From: Rhodoferax sp.
Lineage (GTDB): Bacteria > Pseudomonadota > Gammaproteobacteria > Burkholderiales > Burkholderiaceae_C
Assembly (NCBI GenBank): GCA_030833685.1
Contig: JAURGS010000144.1
Coordinates: forward strand, 1 to 6,415
Direction: 5' to 3'
DNA length: 6,415 nt
Part shown: positions 5,943-6,415 of the stretch, in pieces
Layout: each line of letters opens with the position of its first letter
Numbering within the stretch: the stretch's first letter is position 1
The notes under the pieces: model-generated
What the model saw: only the letters and a program-made list of their open reading frames with translations
What the model was told of the DNA's origin: nothing
The model's database searches: none
Program-made: the position numbers and the translations under genes

Positions 5943-6415
5943 ATGAAGGCGTGTGATTTGCTGTTGAAGGGTGCCACCGTCTTTGATGGCTCGGGACAGG
6001 GTCGATTTCGGGCCGATGTGGCGCTGAGTCAGGGCCGTATTGCAGCAGTCGGCCAGTTGCAGTCCATGACTGCGGCACAAAGTATTGAGTTGGATGGCCT
6101 GGCCCTGGCGCCGGGCTTCATCGATGTGCACACCCACGATGACCGACTGCTGCTGGCCGATCCGGCCATGGTGCCCAAGGTCAGCCAAGGCGTCACCACC
6201 GTGGTGGTGGGCAATTGCGGCATCAGCCTGGCACCCCTGGGGCAGCACGAAGCAGTGCCGCCTTTGAACCTGGTGGCTGAAGCTCCAGCCCCGGGCCTAT
6301 CACAGCGCTTTGACAGTTTTGCCAGCTATTTTGCCCAGCTCGCAGCCAAACCTGCTGCAGTCAATATGGCCACGCTGATTGGGCACACCACCTTGCGTGT
6401 GGTCGCGTTGGCTGA
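5943..6415 (+). CDS. N-acyl-D-amino-acid deacylase (D-aminoacylase), N-terminal part
   Basis: Translation from 5943 stays open to the window edge, giving 157 codons of a protein usually near 480-500 residues. It belongs to the amidohydrolase superfamily and is expected to be cytoplasmic, hydrolysing N-acyl-D-amino acids to a free D-amino acid and a carboxylate. DLLLKGATVFDGSG at 5-18 opens the small beta-sandwich domain. APGFIDVHTHDD at 56-67 supplies the metal-site HxH (H63, H65), and VVVGNCGISLAPL at 87-99 supplies the cysteine ligand C92 typical of D-aminoacylases. The H63-to-C92 distance of 29 residues equals that between His67 and Cys96 of the Alcaligenes enzyme as I recall it. VNMATLIGHTTLR at 140-152 is also a family signature. 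Later ligands and the catalytic aspartate lie outside the window. There is no signal peptide. It is divergent from the peptide importer, which may feed it. The family call is strong; side-chain preference is not visible. Confidence 0.93.
   Translation, partial: MKACDLLLKGATVFDGSGQGRFRADVALSQGRIAAVGQLQSMTAAQSIELDGLALAPGFIDVHTHDDRLLLADPAMVPKVSQGVTTVVVGNCGISLAPLGQHEAVPPLNLVAEAPAPGLSQRFDSFASYFAQLAAKPAAVNMATLIGHTTLRVVALA

Noticed and set aside
5880..6248. Minus-strand reading frame of 122 residues opposite the start of the D-aminoacylase
   Set aside because: The plus strand here encodes the HTHDD and GNCG motifs with a strong ribosome-binding site; the opposite frame is a shadow.

Overview
The window is an ordinary-looking proteobacterial chromosomal segment, best matched by feel to Burkholderiales (Comamonadaceae-like). 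That placement rests on protein style and moderately high GC, not on a marker gene. It carries a peptide-type (Dpp/Opp family) ABC importer operon, flanked at both ends by amidohydrolase-type enzymes that run off the window. I see no mobile element, CRISPR array, tRNA, rRNA or frameshift.

Layout: six genes lie on the minus strand, read right to left. They are a periplasmic family 5 solute-binding protein (5706-4099), a DppB-type permease (4075-3134), a DppC-type permease (3120-2239), a DppD-type ATPase (2236-1196), a DppF-type ATPase (1196-186), and the N-terminal 46 codons of an M20-family Zn-dependent amidase/carbamoylase-like hydrolase (140-1). Spacings are 23, 13 and 2 nt, a 1-nt overlap, then 45 nt, with no convincing terminator between genes, so this is very probably one transcript. 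Several start sites are not the longest possible: the dppD, dppF and dppC calls are trimmed to starts supported by ribosome-binding sites or by junction geometry.

A 236-bp, relatively AT-rich divergent intergenic region (5707-5942) separates the transporter from a plus-strand N-acyl-D-amino-acid deacylase (D-aminoacylase), whose first 157 codons are present (5943-6415). The intergenic region holds two clean palindromes (5758-5773 and 5791-5800) and weak promoter-like elements. It is the natural place for shared regulation.

Taken together, the importer would bring a peptide-like or N-blocked amino acid compound from the periplasm into the cytoplasm. There the D-aminoacylase would release free D-amino acids from N-acyl-D-amino acids, and the M20 hydrolase would cleave another N-blocked amino acid (N-carbamoyl or N-acyl). 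That functional link is inferred from gene order. The individual protein families are well supported; the true substrate is not visible from sequence. I did not find evidence for a new kind of system here.
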